From the NCBI RefSeq assembly GCF_009765875.1, contig NZ_LMUP01000016.1, positions 4,534 to 68,533 of the forward strand: a stretch of 64,000 nt of DNA, read 5' to 3'. Both the position numbers and the translations under genes were made by a program. Below the pieces are notes generated by a model. That model saw only the letters and a list, made by a program, of their open reading frames with translations. It searched no databases and was not told where the DNA came from. This document shows positions 45,079 to 52,898 of the stretch, one piece after another. Source of the DNA: Pedobacter sp. L105. Lineage in GTDB: Bacteria; Bacteroidota; Bacteroidia; Sphingobacteriales; Sphingobacteriaceae. Position 1 is the first letter of the stretch, and the number at the start of each line of letters is the position of its first letter.

Positions 45079-46242
45079 CTAAGCAGAAGCCGAAATTGGA
45101 TTTACATTGCCATTATCAGTGGATGGATTTTGCATACCATACATATGCCATGTACCACCGGCATCCTGCCATGAATAGTTAATGCCCGCCAGTGCACTGG
45201 CAAATGCAACGACATCATTCCAGCTGGTTTCAGCATCCTGAAAATCTGTTAACGCCTGCTGATATTGTGCCGCCGCTACATCATTATTCACATCTGTTAA
45301 TTCTGCCGCTACGTCATTGATCGTTTCATCCATCAGTGTCCACATTTCGGAAATGGTAGTCAGCGCAGTCTGGGCCTGCAAATTGGCAGTATACAGCTGA
45401 TTAAATTGAGTACTTATACCCTGCAGCTGAATAATATCCTGATTTAAACCAGAGATCTGAGTCTGATCAGAAGTGATCTCGTTCTGCATTGCCTGGATAC
45501 TTTCTGTTTCTATGACCGTACCGGCAACAGAAGCAGCTGTTCCTGCAACGCCGATAACGATAAGGCCAACTCCTACCGTCTGAGCACCCGGAATCGTGCA
45601 GCATACGGCGCCGATAAGTCCTGTAAAGATGGACAGTCCAATACCAATCTCAGAAACAGTAAGTAAGGTTTGGGCAGTAGATATTTCGGAATTTAGCTGA
45701 ACAATATTAGCATTCAGCGTAACAATGGCCTGCTGATCTGTACCTGCATCTGCTAACGACTCTGATGCGATCTGCGTAAGTGTCTCCGCATCAGTCTGGA
45801 TATCACTGCTAAATGTTACCAGCTGTGACTGGATGGAAGAAATAGAGGCCACCTGATCCTGAATGATTTGCTGTACAATTGATAAAGCACTCGCCAGGTC
45901 TTGTTTAGCCAAGGTATTGGTAGGATCCTGGATCAATGCCTGAAGATAAACTGTGATACTCAATTCCTCCATATTGAAGAGGTTGGCCGCCTGGTTTACA
46001 ATAGTAGTGGGTAATTGCACAATAGAGACGAAGATGTTCGTAGACCAGTTTAATGCATGCTGTTTGGCCGGGGCAAAATCAGCTGCAAATGTAGCATAAT
46101 TGGTAGGCGGATAATTCAGGACAGGCAATTGCTGATTGGTGATGGCATAAGCATAACTGTTTACAACAATTAGTGCATTTGCATAATCTGTAAGTTGCTG
46201 TGGGGTAGGCTGTGTGGCTACCAGTTTGGCGGTACTTCCCAT
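45079..46242 (-). CDS. HBL/Nhe-like alpha-pore-forming toxin component (second gene)
   Basis: 387 residues, helical, no signal peptide. It aligns in plan with the third gene: a QLPVLNYPPTNYATF block at 38-52, long helices at 85-190, then a hydrophobic head of about 52 residues at 193-245 in two halves (EIGIGLSIFTGLIGAV and VGVGLIVIGVAGTAASVAG) joined by a CCTIPGAQT turn. A two-helix head of this kind fits the pore-lining B-type component of tripartite toxins. The C-terminal helices end in SWNDVVAFASALAGINYSW. It starts 33 bp after the first gene. Function is inferred from architecture. Confidence 0.75.
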   Translation of the reverse strand: MGSTAKLVATQPTPQQLTDYANALIVVNSYAYAITNQQLPVLNYPPTNYATFAADFAPAKQHALNWSTNIFVSIVQLPTTIVNQAANLFNMEELSITVYLQALIQDPTNTLAKQDLASALSIVQQIIQDQVASISSIQSQLVTFSSDIQTDAETLTQIASESLADAGTDQQAIVTLNANIVQLNSEISTAQTLLTVSEIGIGLSIFTGLIGAVCCTIPGAQTVGVGLIVIGVAGTAASVAGTVIETESIQAMQNEITSDQTQISGLNQDIIQLQGISTQFNQLYTANLQAQTALTTISEMWTLMDETINDVAAELTDVNNDVAAAQYQQALTDFQDAETSWNDVVAFASALAGINYSWQDAGGTWHMYGMQNPSTDNGNVNPISASA

Positions 46243-46275
46243 TTTTTTTGTTTTAGGTAATTAATATATTTGGTT

Positions 46276-47127
46276 TTAATTGGCTGGATTCAACAGGTCA
46301 GATATTTGCTGCAACTGTGATTGCATATTATCCCACCTTGACTTATTCGCTGAAAGATCTGCTGCCACAACTGATGCCGGCTGAGCGGTAATATTGTTTA
46401 ACCCTGCAAGGCAGGCTTGTATATCTGCACTAAAGCTTTGCCAGAAACCAGCCAGATAACCCGCACCCATCGATGCCTCAGCAGCCATACCTGATGCCTG
46501 ATCAAACACATCCCATGCATTACTTTCAGTTTGTAACTGTCCCTGTGTCGCACTGATAGTCTTCTCGCATGAATTGATATCACCGCTATTGGGGCAGGTA
46601 GCATTTTGCAGGGAATGGATCTGGCCGTACTCAGTTGACAACTCCTGGTTTAGCGTATTGATATTATTCTGGATAATAACCAGTGTATTATTTATTGTTC
46701 CTACATCACCAGATATATTACCCTGAAAAGCAACAATAGCAACAGCCAGCGCATTTACCTGTGATTGAAGGCCCTGGAGTATAGCGATCAGTGCATTTGC
46801 ATAAACAGTGATCTGCTGCTGCAAGGGGGCGGAAATGCCACTCTGGTTTTCCTGATCGACCAGGGAAATAAGCATATCCAGATCGTTGTCTATCTGCACA
46901 CCACATGTGGCTATTGTTGCAGGCATATTCAGATAAGTAGGATAAATGGTATTATACCAGGTACTGGCATCTGTTTTTACGCCCTCTAATATGGGAGTCA
47001 ATGTGATATCTGCAACTGATTGAGAAGAGATCCAGGTGCAATAAGATTCGATACCGGACACAGCCTGCGAATAACAATAGTCAAGAGACTGATTGTCAGA
47101 TAATAACTGTACAAATTGTGATAACAT
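46276..47127 (-). CDS. HBL/Nhe-like component lacking a hydrophobic head (first gene)
   Basis: 283 residues, helical and Gln/Asn/Ser-rich, no signal peptide. It shares AFQGNISGDVGTINN with AYQGNIAPDASSLNQ of the third gene, so the proteins are related. Where the others have a hydrophobic head it has only a short polar tip between Cys178 and Cys187 (CPNSGDINSC), which may be closed by a disulfide. Tripartite alpha-toxins contain one component with a non-hydrophobic head, so this may be the soluble A-type member that lines the finished pore or assists assembly. First gene of the operon, 33 bp ahead of the second. Confidence 0.68.
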   Translation of the reverse strand: MLSQFVQLLSDNQSLDYCYSQAVSGIESYCTWISSQSVADITLTPILEGVKTDASTWYNTIYPTYLNMPATIATCGVQIDNDLDMLISLVDQENQSGISAPLQQQITVYANALIAILQGLQSQVNALAVAIVAFQGNISGDVGTINNTLVIIQNNINTLNQELSTEYGQIHSLQNATCPNSGDINSCEKTISATQGQLQTESNAWDVFDQASGMAAEASMGAGYLAGFWQSFSADIQACLAGLNNITAQPASVVAADLSANKSRWDNMQSQLQQISDLLNPAN

Positions 47128-47494
47128 TTTTATATATTTTAAATTAAAATTAAATCAAAGACACGTATAAGTTGTAAAAGACTAATAAATATCAATTCTA
47201 ATTAAATTAAATTATTAAATCAAATTATTTTTTATCATAGTTATAATAAATAATTTCAATATTAGTAACATTACCGAAGAATAATCGATTTAACAGGACA
47301 GAGAAGAAAGAATGTGATATCTAAAAAAAAATGATGTGACCACTCAAAAAAAACCAGGACAATTTAAAAATCATTCCTTTTTCCCCAATTACGACAACAA
47401 ATTTTTACCACGAATAGTCCAATTTTCGCCAGTTATCGAACTTTTTTAATCATTCCATCTTCCGTTGTTTTGCGGTGTTAAAAACACAATAAAA
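47128..47494. other. 367-bp AT-rich divergent spacer ahead of the toxin operon
   Basis: Very AT-rich, with many A and T runs; it must hold the toxin promoter (minus) and the SnoaL-like gene's promoter (plus). I find no exact TAnnTTTG match on the minus strand; TGTCTTTG at 47156-47163 is the closest. Confidence 0.45.
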
Positions 47495-47887
47495 ATGAAT
47501 AATTATAAAAAAACGATTAGAACGATGTTTAAGGATATATTTGAAAATCCAACATTTGATGAAGCTGCTATCGACGGGTATTTTAGTACTGAATATATTC
47601 AGCAGGTAGATGGAAAAATAATTAATTTCGAACAATTCAAACAACACGTCAGGGTCCTGAAGGACAGTATGAAGTCTGTTTCTGCTGAATTTAAAACATT
47701 GGTTCAGGAAGATAATATTGTCTTCTCCAATCACCTGATTAGCGGCTTAAATAAAGAAGATCGCTCAGTAGAGGGACAGGTGATTGCGGAATTTACTTTT
47801 AAGGATGGTAAAATAATTTCCTGCGATGAATTGACCAGGATGACAAAGGGCGATGAAAAAGATCGGGATTTAGGCTCAAGGCACTAA
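47495..47887 (+). CDS. SnoaL/NTF2-like protein
   Basis: 130 residues from the ATG at 47495 (MNNYKKTIRTMFKDIFENP); an upstream TTG start is less likely. The length and pattern fit the NTF2-like cone fold: N-terminal helices (FDEAAIDGYFSTEYIQQVDG), then beta strands (VSAEFKTLVQEDNIVFSNHL, IAEFTFKDGKIISCDELTRM). The family includes small enzymes and ligand-binding proteins, so no activity can be named. It is divergent from the toxin operon; its location does not prove a link. Confidence 0.8.
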   Translation: MNNYKKTIRTMFKDIFENPTFDEAAIDGYFSTEYIQQVDGKIINFEQFKQHVRVLKDSMKSVSAEFKTLVQEDNIVFSNHLISGLNKEDRSVEGQVIAEFTFKDGKIISCDELTRMTKGDEKDRDLGSRH

Positions 47888-48211
47888 TATCTGTCTTAAT
47901 TATGCCTTATTCAATGGCCTGTAAAACTTTAATCAGTATTATAGGCCATATTATTTTTAATGCACCAAGACCTGAGATGACAAAATCGATTCATTATCTT
48001 CAGGTCAATTTAATTGAGCTCCTCCCCTGCTCCATCAACTTTTCCTATTAAATACCACAATTTACTTTTACACTTCAAAGTTATATTTCGACCGAAAACC
48101 CAAAAAGGCTTTTCAGTTTCATTTTGTAAATTCTCCATAAAGCCCGCGATTTCTTTACAATTGTTATTGCCCGTGCAGGACGGCAGCCGGACTTTTGTAA
48201 AAAAGAAAGAT
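47888..48211. other. 324-bp gap with a probable terminator
   Basis: ATGGCCT (47914-47920) pairs with AGGCCAT (47943-47949), followed by ATTATTTTTA; this may end the SnoaL-like transcript. The rest holds the leader of the oxidoreductase gene. A frame from TTG at 48014 is continuous with that gene but has no support. Confidence 0.5.
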
Positions 48212-49198
48212 ATGAAAGCTATAAAAGTTATTAGCAAATCGGCTGACATCAACGCATTGGAAATGCAGATTGAAAGTGTCAGCCAACCGGTAGCCGGCAA
48301 AGATGAATGCGTAGTCAAAGTACTTTACTCAGGTGTGAACCCTAGTGACGTTGCCGCTGTGCTCGGCAAATTTCCACGTGCCATTTGGCCGCGTTACACA
48401 GGTCGTGATTTCGCCGGCGTCATCGTAGACGGTCCTGAAGAAATATTGGGCAAAGAAGTATGGGGAACTGGTGGTGAACTTGGCATCCGCGTTAATGGCA
48501 GCCACGCCGCCTACCTGGTAATTCCGTTGCTCGCTGTCAGTGAAAAACCAATAACGATCACCATGCCGGAAGCTGCAGGGATCGGCGTACCATTCGTTAC
48601 CGCATACGAAGGGCTAAGGAGGGCCGGATTTCCAAAAAGAGGACAGTGGGTACTTATTTTCGGCGTGAACGGTAAAGTTGGACAAGCCGCTACCCAGATC
48701 GCTACCCGCCTTGGTGCAAAAGTGATCGGCGTTGAACAGGGAGGCACCGGATACCTTGGGCATTCCAGCTCACCGGTTGTCGTGATCAACGGTAGCGAAT
48801 CTGGCGTGGCGGAACTCGTCATGGAAATTACAGGTGGTCATGGCGCTGATATCGTATACAATACTGTAGGCAGCCCCTGCTTTGAGGTAGCCAATCGTTG
48901 CATGGCACACGGAGGAACGCAGCTCTTTATTGCCGACCGTGCACAAAAAGATGTTCCATTTAACATTTTTTACTTCTACCGCCATCAGCATAATTTCGCA
49001 GGAATCGATACGCAGGAATTGGATGTAGTGGATTGTGCGGGCATCCTGGATGAACTGAAATCCGGGTTCCTTGACGGCAGCCTGGTACCATTTGAGGTTA
49101 AAGAAGAGCATATTCTTCCTATGGCACAGGCTCATGATGCCTACCGGCGTACCTTTAGCGGCAGTAAAGACAAACTCATCTTAAAGATCCAGGAATAA
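48212..49198 (+). CDS. MDR-family quinone oxidoreductase / zinc-free alcohol dehydrogenase-like protein
   Basis: 328 residues from the ATG at 48212 (MKAIKVISKSADINAL). Medium-chain reductase fold: N-terminal GroES-like domain with SGVNPSDVAAVLG and YTGRDFAGVIVDG, then a Rossmann domain with IFGVNGKVGQAATQIATRLGAKVIG. The catalytic zinc Cys is absent (SGVNPSD replaces GVCHTD), so it belongs to the quinone oxidoreductase branch, which uses NADPH. The next gene begins 2 bp after its stop, so both are co-expressed. Confidence 0.92.
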   Translation: MKAIKVISKSADINALEMQIESVSQPVAGKDECVVKVLYSGVNPSDVAAVLGKFPRAIWPRYTGRDFAGVIVDGPEEILGKEVWGTGGELGIRVNGSHAAYLVIPLLAVSEKPITITMPEAAGIGVPFVTAYEGLRRAGFPKRGQWVLIFGVNGKVGQAATQIATRLGAKVIGVEQGGTGYLGHSSSPVVVINGSESGVAELVMEITGGHGADIVYNTVGSPCFEVANRCMAHGGTQLFIADRAQKDVPFNIFYFYRHQHNFAGIDTQELDVVDCAGILDELKSGFLDGSLVPFEVKEEHILPMAQAHDAYRRTFSGSKDKLILKIQE

Positions 49199-49199
49199 G

Positions 49200-50129
49200 A
49201 TGATCAGGCAAATTTTATCCTGTTGTATATTCGTCTTATTATTTCAAGAGGTCAGCGCCCAAGACCCGAAATTACCTGCCGCAAACCTGGGGTTGTCCAA
49301 TCTGCAAGATGGTCGCCCTCCAGGTACGGGCCTGTATTTTCAGCAATTTGTCCAGTCTTACACTGCCAACCAGGCCGCGGATGCTGAAGGAAACAAATTG
49401 GCAGCCAGTGGAAAATTGAGTACGCTGCTATCCTTATCACAGCTGATCTATATCAGCCCGTTAAAGGTAGCCGGAGGAAACTTTGGATGGACGGTATTAG
49501 TCCCCCTGGTGAAAATAACGGCCTACGATCCCGCAGGATTGCCTGTTGGTGCTAACCCTAATTCACTGGGGGACATTGTCACAGGTCCATTTGTCCAGTG
49601 GTTCAGCCGGAAAATCGCGGGTATTCCCTTAGACCATCGTTTTGAATTGGATGTGACACTGCCAACCGGTGGCTGGGAAAATAAATATGCGATCAACCCG
49701 GGAGCGCACGGCTATTCCATTTCTCCGCATTATACGCTCACTTTGTCTCCGACAAAACACTTTTCAATAAGTATGCGGCAGTACCTGAATTATAATTTTG
49801 AGCAGATAGGCACAGACGTGAAAGCAGGGGCTTTTTACAATGCAAACTATTCGCTTGAATACGAACTCCTAACGCGCTTTCGGGTGGAATTTGCCGGTTA
49901 TTTTCTCCGCCAATTCGCGCAGGACAGCAAAGGTGGTGACAGCCAATACTATCAGAATAGTTATGGGCTGCCAGATACCCGCGAACGAGTGTTCGCTCTC
50001 GGACCTGGCTTGGGCTATGTTACTTCAACTGGCCTGTTTCTGGAGGTTAAGAACATGTGGGAAACCGCAGTTCGGAACCGTACACAAGGTTATCGGACAA
50101 CCCTGGTATTAGCTTATAAATTAAAATAA
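49200..50129 (+). CDS. SphA/MetA-like outer-membrane barrel protein
   Basis: 309 residues with a signal peptide (ILSCCIFVLLFQEVSAQ). The frame shows the PF13557 (phenol MetA degradation/SphA) pattern: LPAANLGLSNLQDGRPPGTG at the mature start, FGWTVLVPLVKI, DVTLPTGGW with a following YAINPGAHGYSISPHYTL, and a barrel ending in LVLAYKLK. Members are thought to pass hydrophobic or aromatic compounds across the outer membrane. It begins 2 bp after the oxidoreductase stop, so a shared substrate such as an aromatic or quinone is plausible. Confidence 0.9.
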   Translation: MIRQILSCCIFVLLFQEVSAQDPKLPAANLGLSNLQDGRPPGTGLYFQQFVQSYTANQAADAEGNKLAASGKLSTLLSLSQLIYISPLKVAGGNFGWTVLVPLVKITAYDPAGLPVGANPNSLGDIVTGPFVQWFSRKIAGIPLDHRFELDVTLPTGGWENKYAINPGAHGYSISPHYTLTLSPTKHFSISMRQYLNYNFEQIGTDVKAGAFYNANYSLEYELLTRFRVEFAGYFLRQFAQDSKGGDSQYYQNSYGLPDTRERVFALGPGLGYVTSTGLFLEVKNMWETAVRNRTQGYRTTLVLAYKLK

Positions 50130-50144
50130 ATTAAGATAAAAACT

Positions 50145-50188
50145 GGCGGCCATGGCATTTACATCTTTCATTTGGCCGCCTTTTTATT
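50145..50188 (+). terminator. terminator after the SphA-like gene
   Basis: GGCGGCCA (50145-50152) pairs with TGGCCGCC (50173-50180), followed by TTTTTATT. Confidence 0.85.
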
Positions 50189-50197
50189 AAAGAACAC

Positions 50198-50446
50198 ATG
50201 AGAACAACCGATAAATCATCAAAATATAGTAGAAAACTGAATATACAGCTGTTAGAAATCCTTGCGATATCGATATTAATGACAGCCATCATGAGTGGCG
50301 GTGTATTGTGTTTCAAACACGGGACAGGCAAGGGCTTTTTTAAGCTCTGGCTAAACGATTTTTTACTTTCCTGCTGCATTGCTATTCCGGCCGGCTACCT
50401 GATCGTACCGCTGGTTGCCCTTTGCACAAAGAGGTTCAAGAAGTAG
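50198..50446 (+). CDS. DUF2798 small membrane protein
   Basis: 82 residues with two membrane helices (about 20-40 and 50-73) and a basic C-terminus. The pattern EILAISILMTAIMSGGVLCFKHG and LWLNDFLLSCCIAIPAGYLIVPLV fits DUF2798, a family without established function. It starts only 10 bp after the terminator stem and ends 4 bp before the convergent Crp-type gene. It may belong with the oxidoreductase/SphA pair. Confidence 0.88.
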   Translation: MRTTDKSSKYSRKLNIQLLEILAISILMTAIMSGGVLCFKHGTGKGFFKLWLNDFLLSCCIAIPAGYLIVPLVALCTKRFKK

Positions 50447-50449
50447 TAG

Positions 50450-51016
50450 CTATTTGCGTGCGCGGATCCGGCTGAAGGACACCGGCGTAATGCCTAAATA
50501 AGATGCAATATAATAATGCGGCACACGCTGCAGAATTTCCGGATGTTCCTGAACCAGCATCCGGTACCGCTGTTCGGGCGATTGCCGGATATAGTCAAGC
50601 AAAAGATTTAAATAGTGGAACATACGCCCCTGAATAAACAATTCAAAATGCGTTTTAAATGCCGGAACCGTTTCTTTCAGGATCAGGTAATGTTCTTTGC
50701 TTACTGAGTAGTATACACCCTTTTCCAGGGTTTCCACATTAAGCCTGCTCGGCTTGTTTTCTAAAAAGCTTTCCATGGAGCAAACGAAGGTATTTTCAAA
50801 GAAAAACTGAACGGTAACATCCTTTTCCAGGTCGTTAAAAAATAGACGTAACGCTCCGCTGGCAACAAAGTACATCCTTTTTGCCACATCGCCTTCCGCT
50901 AAAAGCAATGTCTTTGCCGCCAGTTTTTCCTTTTTGAAGAAGCCTTGATATGCCTCCCAATGGTCAATGACTCCCGGAAAATGTGCATTTAGAATATCTT
51001 TCAGATCGGTTTCCAT
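50450..51016 (-). CDS. Crp/Fnr-family regulator
   Basis: 188 residues from the ATG at 51016 (METDLKDILNAHF); a TTG twelve bases upstream extends the frame but is unlikely. Cyclic-nucleotide-binding-like domain at about 15-115 (AKTLLLAEGDVAKRMYFVASGALRLFF) followed by a long helix and a winged helix whose recognition part is RVPHYYIASYLGITPVSFSRIRARK. The cAMP-contacting Arg-Ser pair is not evident, so the ligand is unknown. Just upstream ATCAC-N8-GTGAT (51020-51037) and GAAATCAC (51063-51070) could be binding sites. Convergent with DUF2798, it may control the adjacent oxidoreductase operon. Confidence 0.92.
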   Translation of the reverse strand: METDLKDILNAHFPGVIDHWEAYQGFFKKEKLAAKTLLLAEGDVAKRMYFVASGALRLFFNDLEKDVTVQFFFENTFVCSMESFLENKPSRLNVETLEKGVYYSVSKEHYLILKETVPAFKTHFELFIQGRMFHYLNLLLDYIRQSPEQRYRMLVQEHPEILQRVPHYYIASYLGITPVSFSRIRARK

Positions 51017-51019
51017 GAG

Positions 51020-51070
51020 ATCACGCAATATAGTGATTTCTGACGCATCTCAAACGCACAATGAAATCAC
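51020..51070. promoter_or_regulatory. GTGAT/ATCAC sites ahead of the Crp-type gene
   Basis: ATCAC-GCAATATA-GTGAT at 51020-51037 and a further inverted pair GTGATTTC (51033-51040) / GAAATCAC (51063-51070). The half-sites resemble Crp-type halves. They sit between the start of this gene and the end of the DUF1080 gene, a good place for autoregulation. Confidence 0.4.
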
Positions 51071-51077
51071 GATAAGC

Positions 51078-51827
51078 TTAAAGCTCTTTGATCTTTATAT
51101 TACGAAAGCTCACTTTATTTCCATGGTCCTGCAGCAGGATGTGCCCTTTATCTGCTTCGCCATAGTCTTTCCAAACCTTGTGTTTACTCATTTGTACCAG
51201 TTTACGGTATTCAGGCGATTTGCGCTCATATTCCAATACCTTTATTCCATTTAACCAATGTTCTACATGGTTATTGGGATAAACGATCACTTTACCCGTA
51301 TTCCACTCTCCAACTGGTTTTACAGCTCCTGCCTTGTTTGATGTTTTCAGATCATATAGTGAGGCCAGCGTGCGGTCGCCATCACGCCCCAGTTTAGCGT
51401 CAGGATGCACCTCATCGTCTAATATCTGATATTCCAGCCCTATGGCAGATGCGCCCGAATTTTCCTTCAGTGTAACAAAATATTTTACACCACTATTAGC
51501 GCCCCTGGTAAGTTTAAAATCAAAACTCAGTTCAAATGCCCCATACTGACCAACAGTGACAATATCACCAACATTTTTAGACTCTGCCCCATCGGAGGCC
51601 TGTATAGTCATTAAACCATCTGCTATTACCCAGCCATTGGCCTGCTTTGGAAAACTATCCGAATTGGCGCTGCGCCAGCCTTTGCTGGTCCTGCCATCAA
51701 ACAGTAATTTCCATCCCTCTTTTTTTTCTTTAGCCGTCAGCGAATTTTGCTGTGCATTTGCAGTGAAACTTAAACCAAGTAAAACAAGAGCAAAGATTGA
51801 TAGTTGATATAGCTTTTTCAGATTCAT
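51078..51827 (-). CDS. DUF1080 (3-keto-disaccharide hydrolase-like) secreted protein
   Basis: 249 residues with a signal peptide (FALVLLGLSFTANAQQ). The DUF1080 fold is clear: EGWKLLFDGRTSKGWRS at the start, FELSFDFKLTRGANSGVKYFV, QILDDEVHPDAKLGRDGDRTLASLYDL in the middle, and WNTGKVIVYPNNHVEHWLNG towards the end. The family includes hydrolases that cleave 3-keto-glycosides. It is the last gene of the three-gene operon starting at 54254, which begins with an oxidoreductase. Confidence 0.92.
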   Translation of the reverse strand: MNLKKLYQLSIFALVLLGLSFTANAQQNSLTAKEKKEGWKLLFDGRTSKGWRSANSDSFPKQANGWVIADGLMTIQASDGAESKNVGDIVTVGQYGAFELSFDFKLTRGANSGVKYFVTLKENSGASAIGLEYQILDDEVHPDAKLGRDGDRTLASLYDLKTSNKAGAVKPVGEWNTGKVIVYPNNHVEHWLNGIKVLEYERKSPEYRKLVQMSKHKVWKDYGEADKGHILLQDHGNKVSFRNIKIKEL

Positions 51828-51852
51828 AGTATTTGTATTTTAAATAATCGTT

Positions 51853-52893
51853 TTATTTCTTGGCAAAACTGGCCGCCATCGCATTCAGTTGGGCCGGATT
51901 TAACGTTTCTGGTCCGTTACTGATTACCACCCGATAGCTGAAGGTAACAGATTCACCTTTTTTTAAAGTTAGGTTTTTAGCCGAAGCACCATTTGTAAAT
52001 ATCTTTTCGCCTAAAGGATTTGCTGCAAACAGACCGTAGCCCCTAGCATGCCAAAAAGTAGGATAATTTGGGTTAAGCGGATGATCAATGATGGCAATGC
52101 TCACCGAATCGGCACCGATTTTACCATAGACCTTGCACCAGACACCCCGGGTACCCCAAACTGCATCACCAGTTTTACCCTCGCTGCTAAGGTAATTGCC
52201 TGTAGGTATTTTATCATCACCTCCTTTTACAATCGTTACAATGCCCTTACTATCCGTAAATTTCTCATCTTGTGTGCTGGGCATCTGTAATTCATGCGCC
52301 AGCCGCAAACCTAACATACCATCTTTTGCATCTTTAAAAACAGCATCCTGAGCCGCCTTTAGTGTAGTTACCCGATCAACTATACGCTGGTTTTTAGTAC
52401 CGCTAAACTCAAAATAGGTGTTCTCTTCCAATATAACTTCCTTAGCCTGATTGGTCCAATTAGCATGATAGGCTAATACTCCCTTTGTTCCACCCTCCAT
52501 ATCAGTAATCTTGTCGGTGCGGATCCATCCGTATTGCGCTTTCTTATCTGCGGCTATCGCGTAAGAATTATTCCAAAAATCCAGCCCGTTCAAATTTTCA
52601 AAGTTTAACCACAAGCCTATGTGATGAGGGTGATCTACAGGATCGTTCGGTTTTGGTTGGAGTGGAAAACCCCGGGTAACCACCGTGCCCCCGGCTGTCA
52701 TCAGCGGGTAAAGCACGGGCTTTTCCAGCGCATCCTGAAACAGGAACGAAGTAAACAGTTTACCCCCTACCAGTACATCTACCTTTTTCTGTTTGTCATA
52801 CTTTTTAAAACTAACTGTAGTCTCCTGTGCTAAAGAGGCGGAAGAAAATGCAACTGCTAACGCCACATAACTCAATAGTTTAAGTTTGACCAT
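51853..52893 (-). CDS. DUF6807/PmoA-like family protein
   Basis: 346 residues with a signal peptide (LSYVALAVAFSSASLAQ). The pattern matches the PmoA-like/DUF6807 proteins: FTSFLFQDALEKPVLYPLMTAGGTVVTRGFPL, PVDHPHHIGLWLNFENLNGLDFWN, and IAIIDHPLNPNYPTFWHARGYGLFAANPLG. Function is not established; such genes accompany sugar oxidoreductases in Bacteroidetes. The gene lies 5 bp after the Gfo/Idh/MocA gene and 25 bp ahead of DUF1080, so the three are one operon. Confidence 0.9.
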   Translation of the reverse strand: MVKLKLLSYVALAVAFSSASLAQETTVSFKKYDKQKKVDVLVGGKLFTSFLFQDALEKPVLYPLMTAGGTVVTRGFPLQPKPNDPVDHPHHIGLWLNFENLNGLDFWNNSYAIAADKKAQYGWIRTDKITDMEGGTKGVLAYHANWTNQAKEVILEENTYFEFSGTKNQRIVDRVTTLKAAQDAVFKDAKDGMLGLRLAHELQMPSTQDEKFTDSKGIVTIVKGGDDKIPTGNYLSSEGKTGDAVWGTRGVWCKVYGKIGADSVSIAIIDHPLNPNYPTFWHARGYGLFAANPLGEKIFTNGASAKNLTLKKGESVTFSYRVVISNGPETLNPAQLNAMAASFAKK

Positions 52894-52898
52894 CGTTA

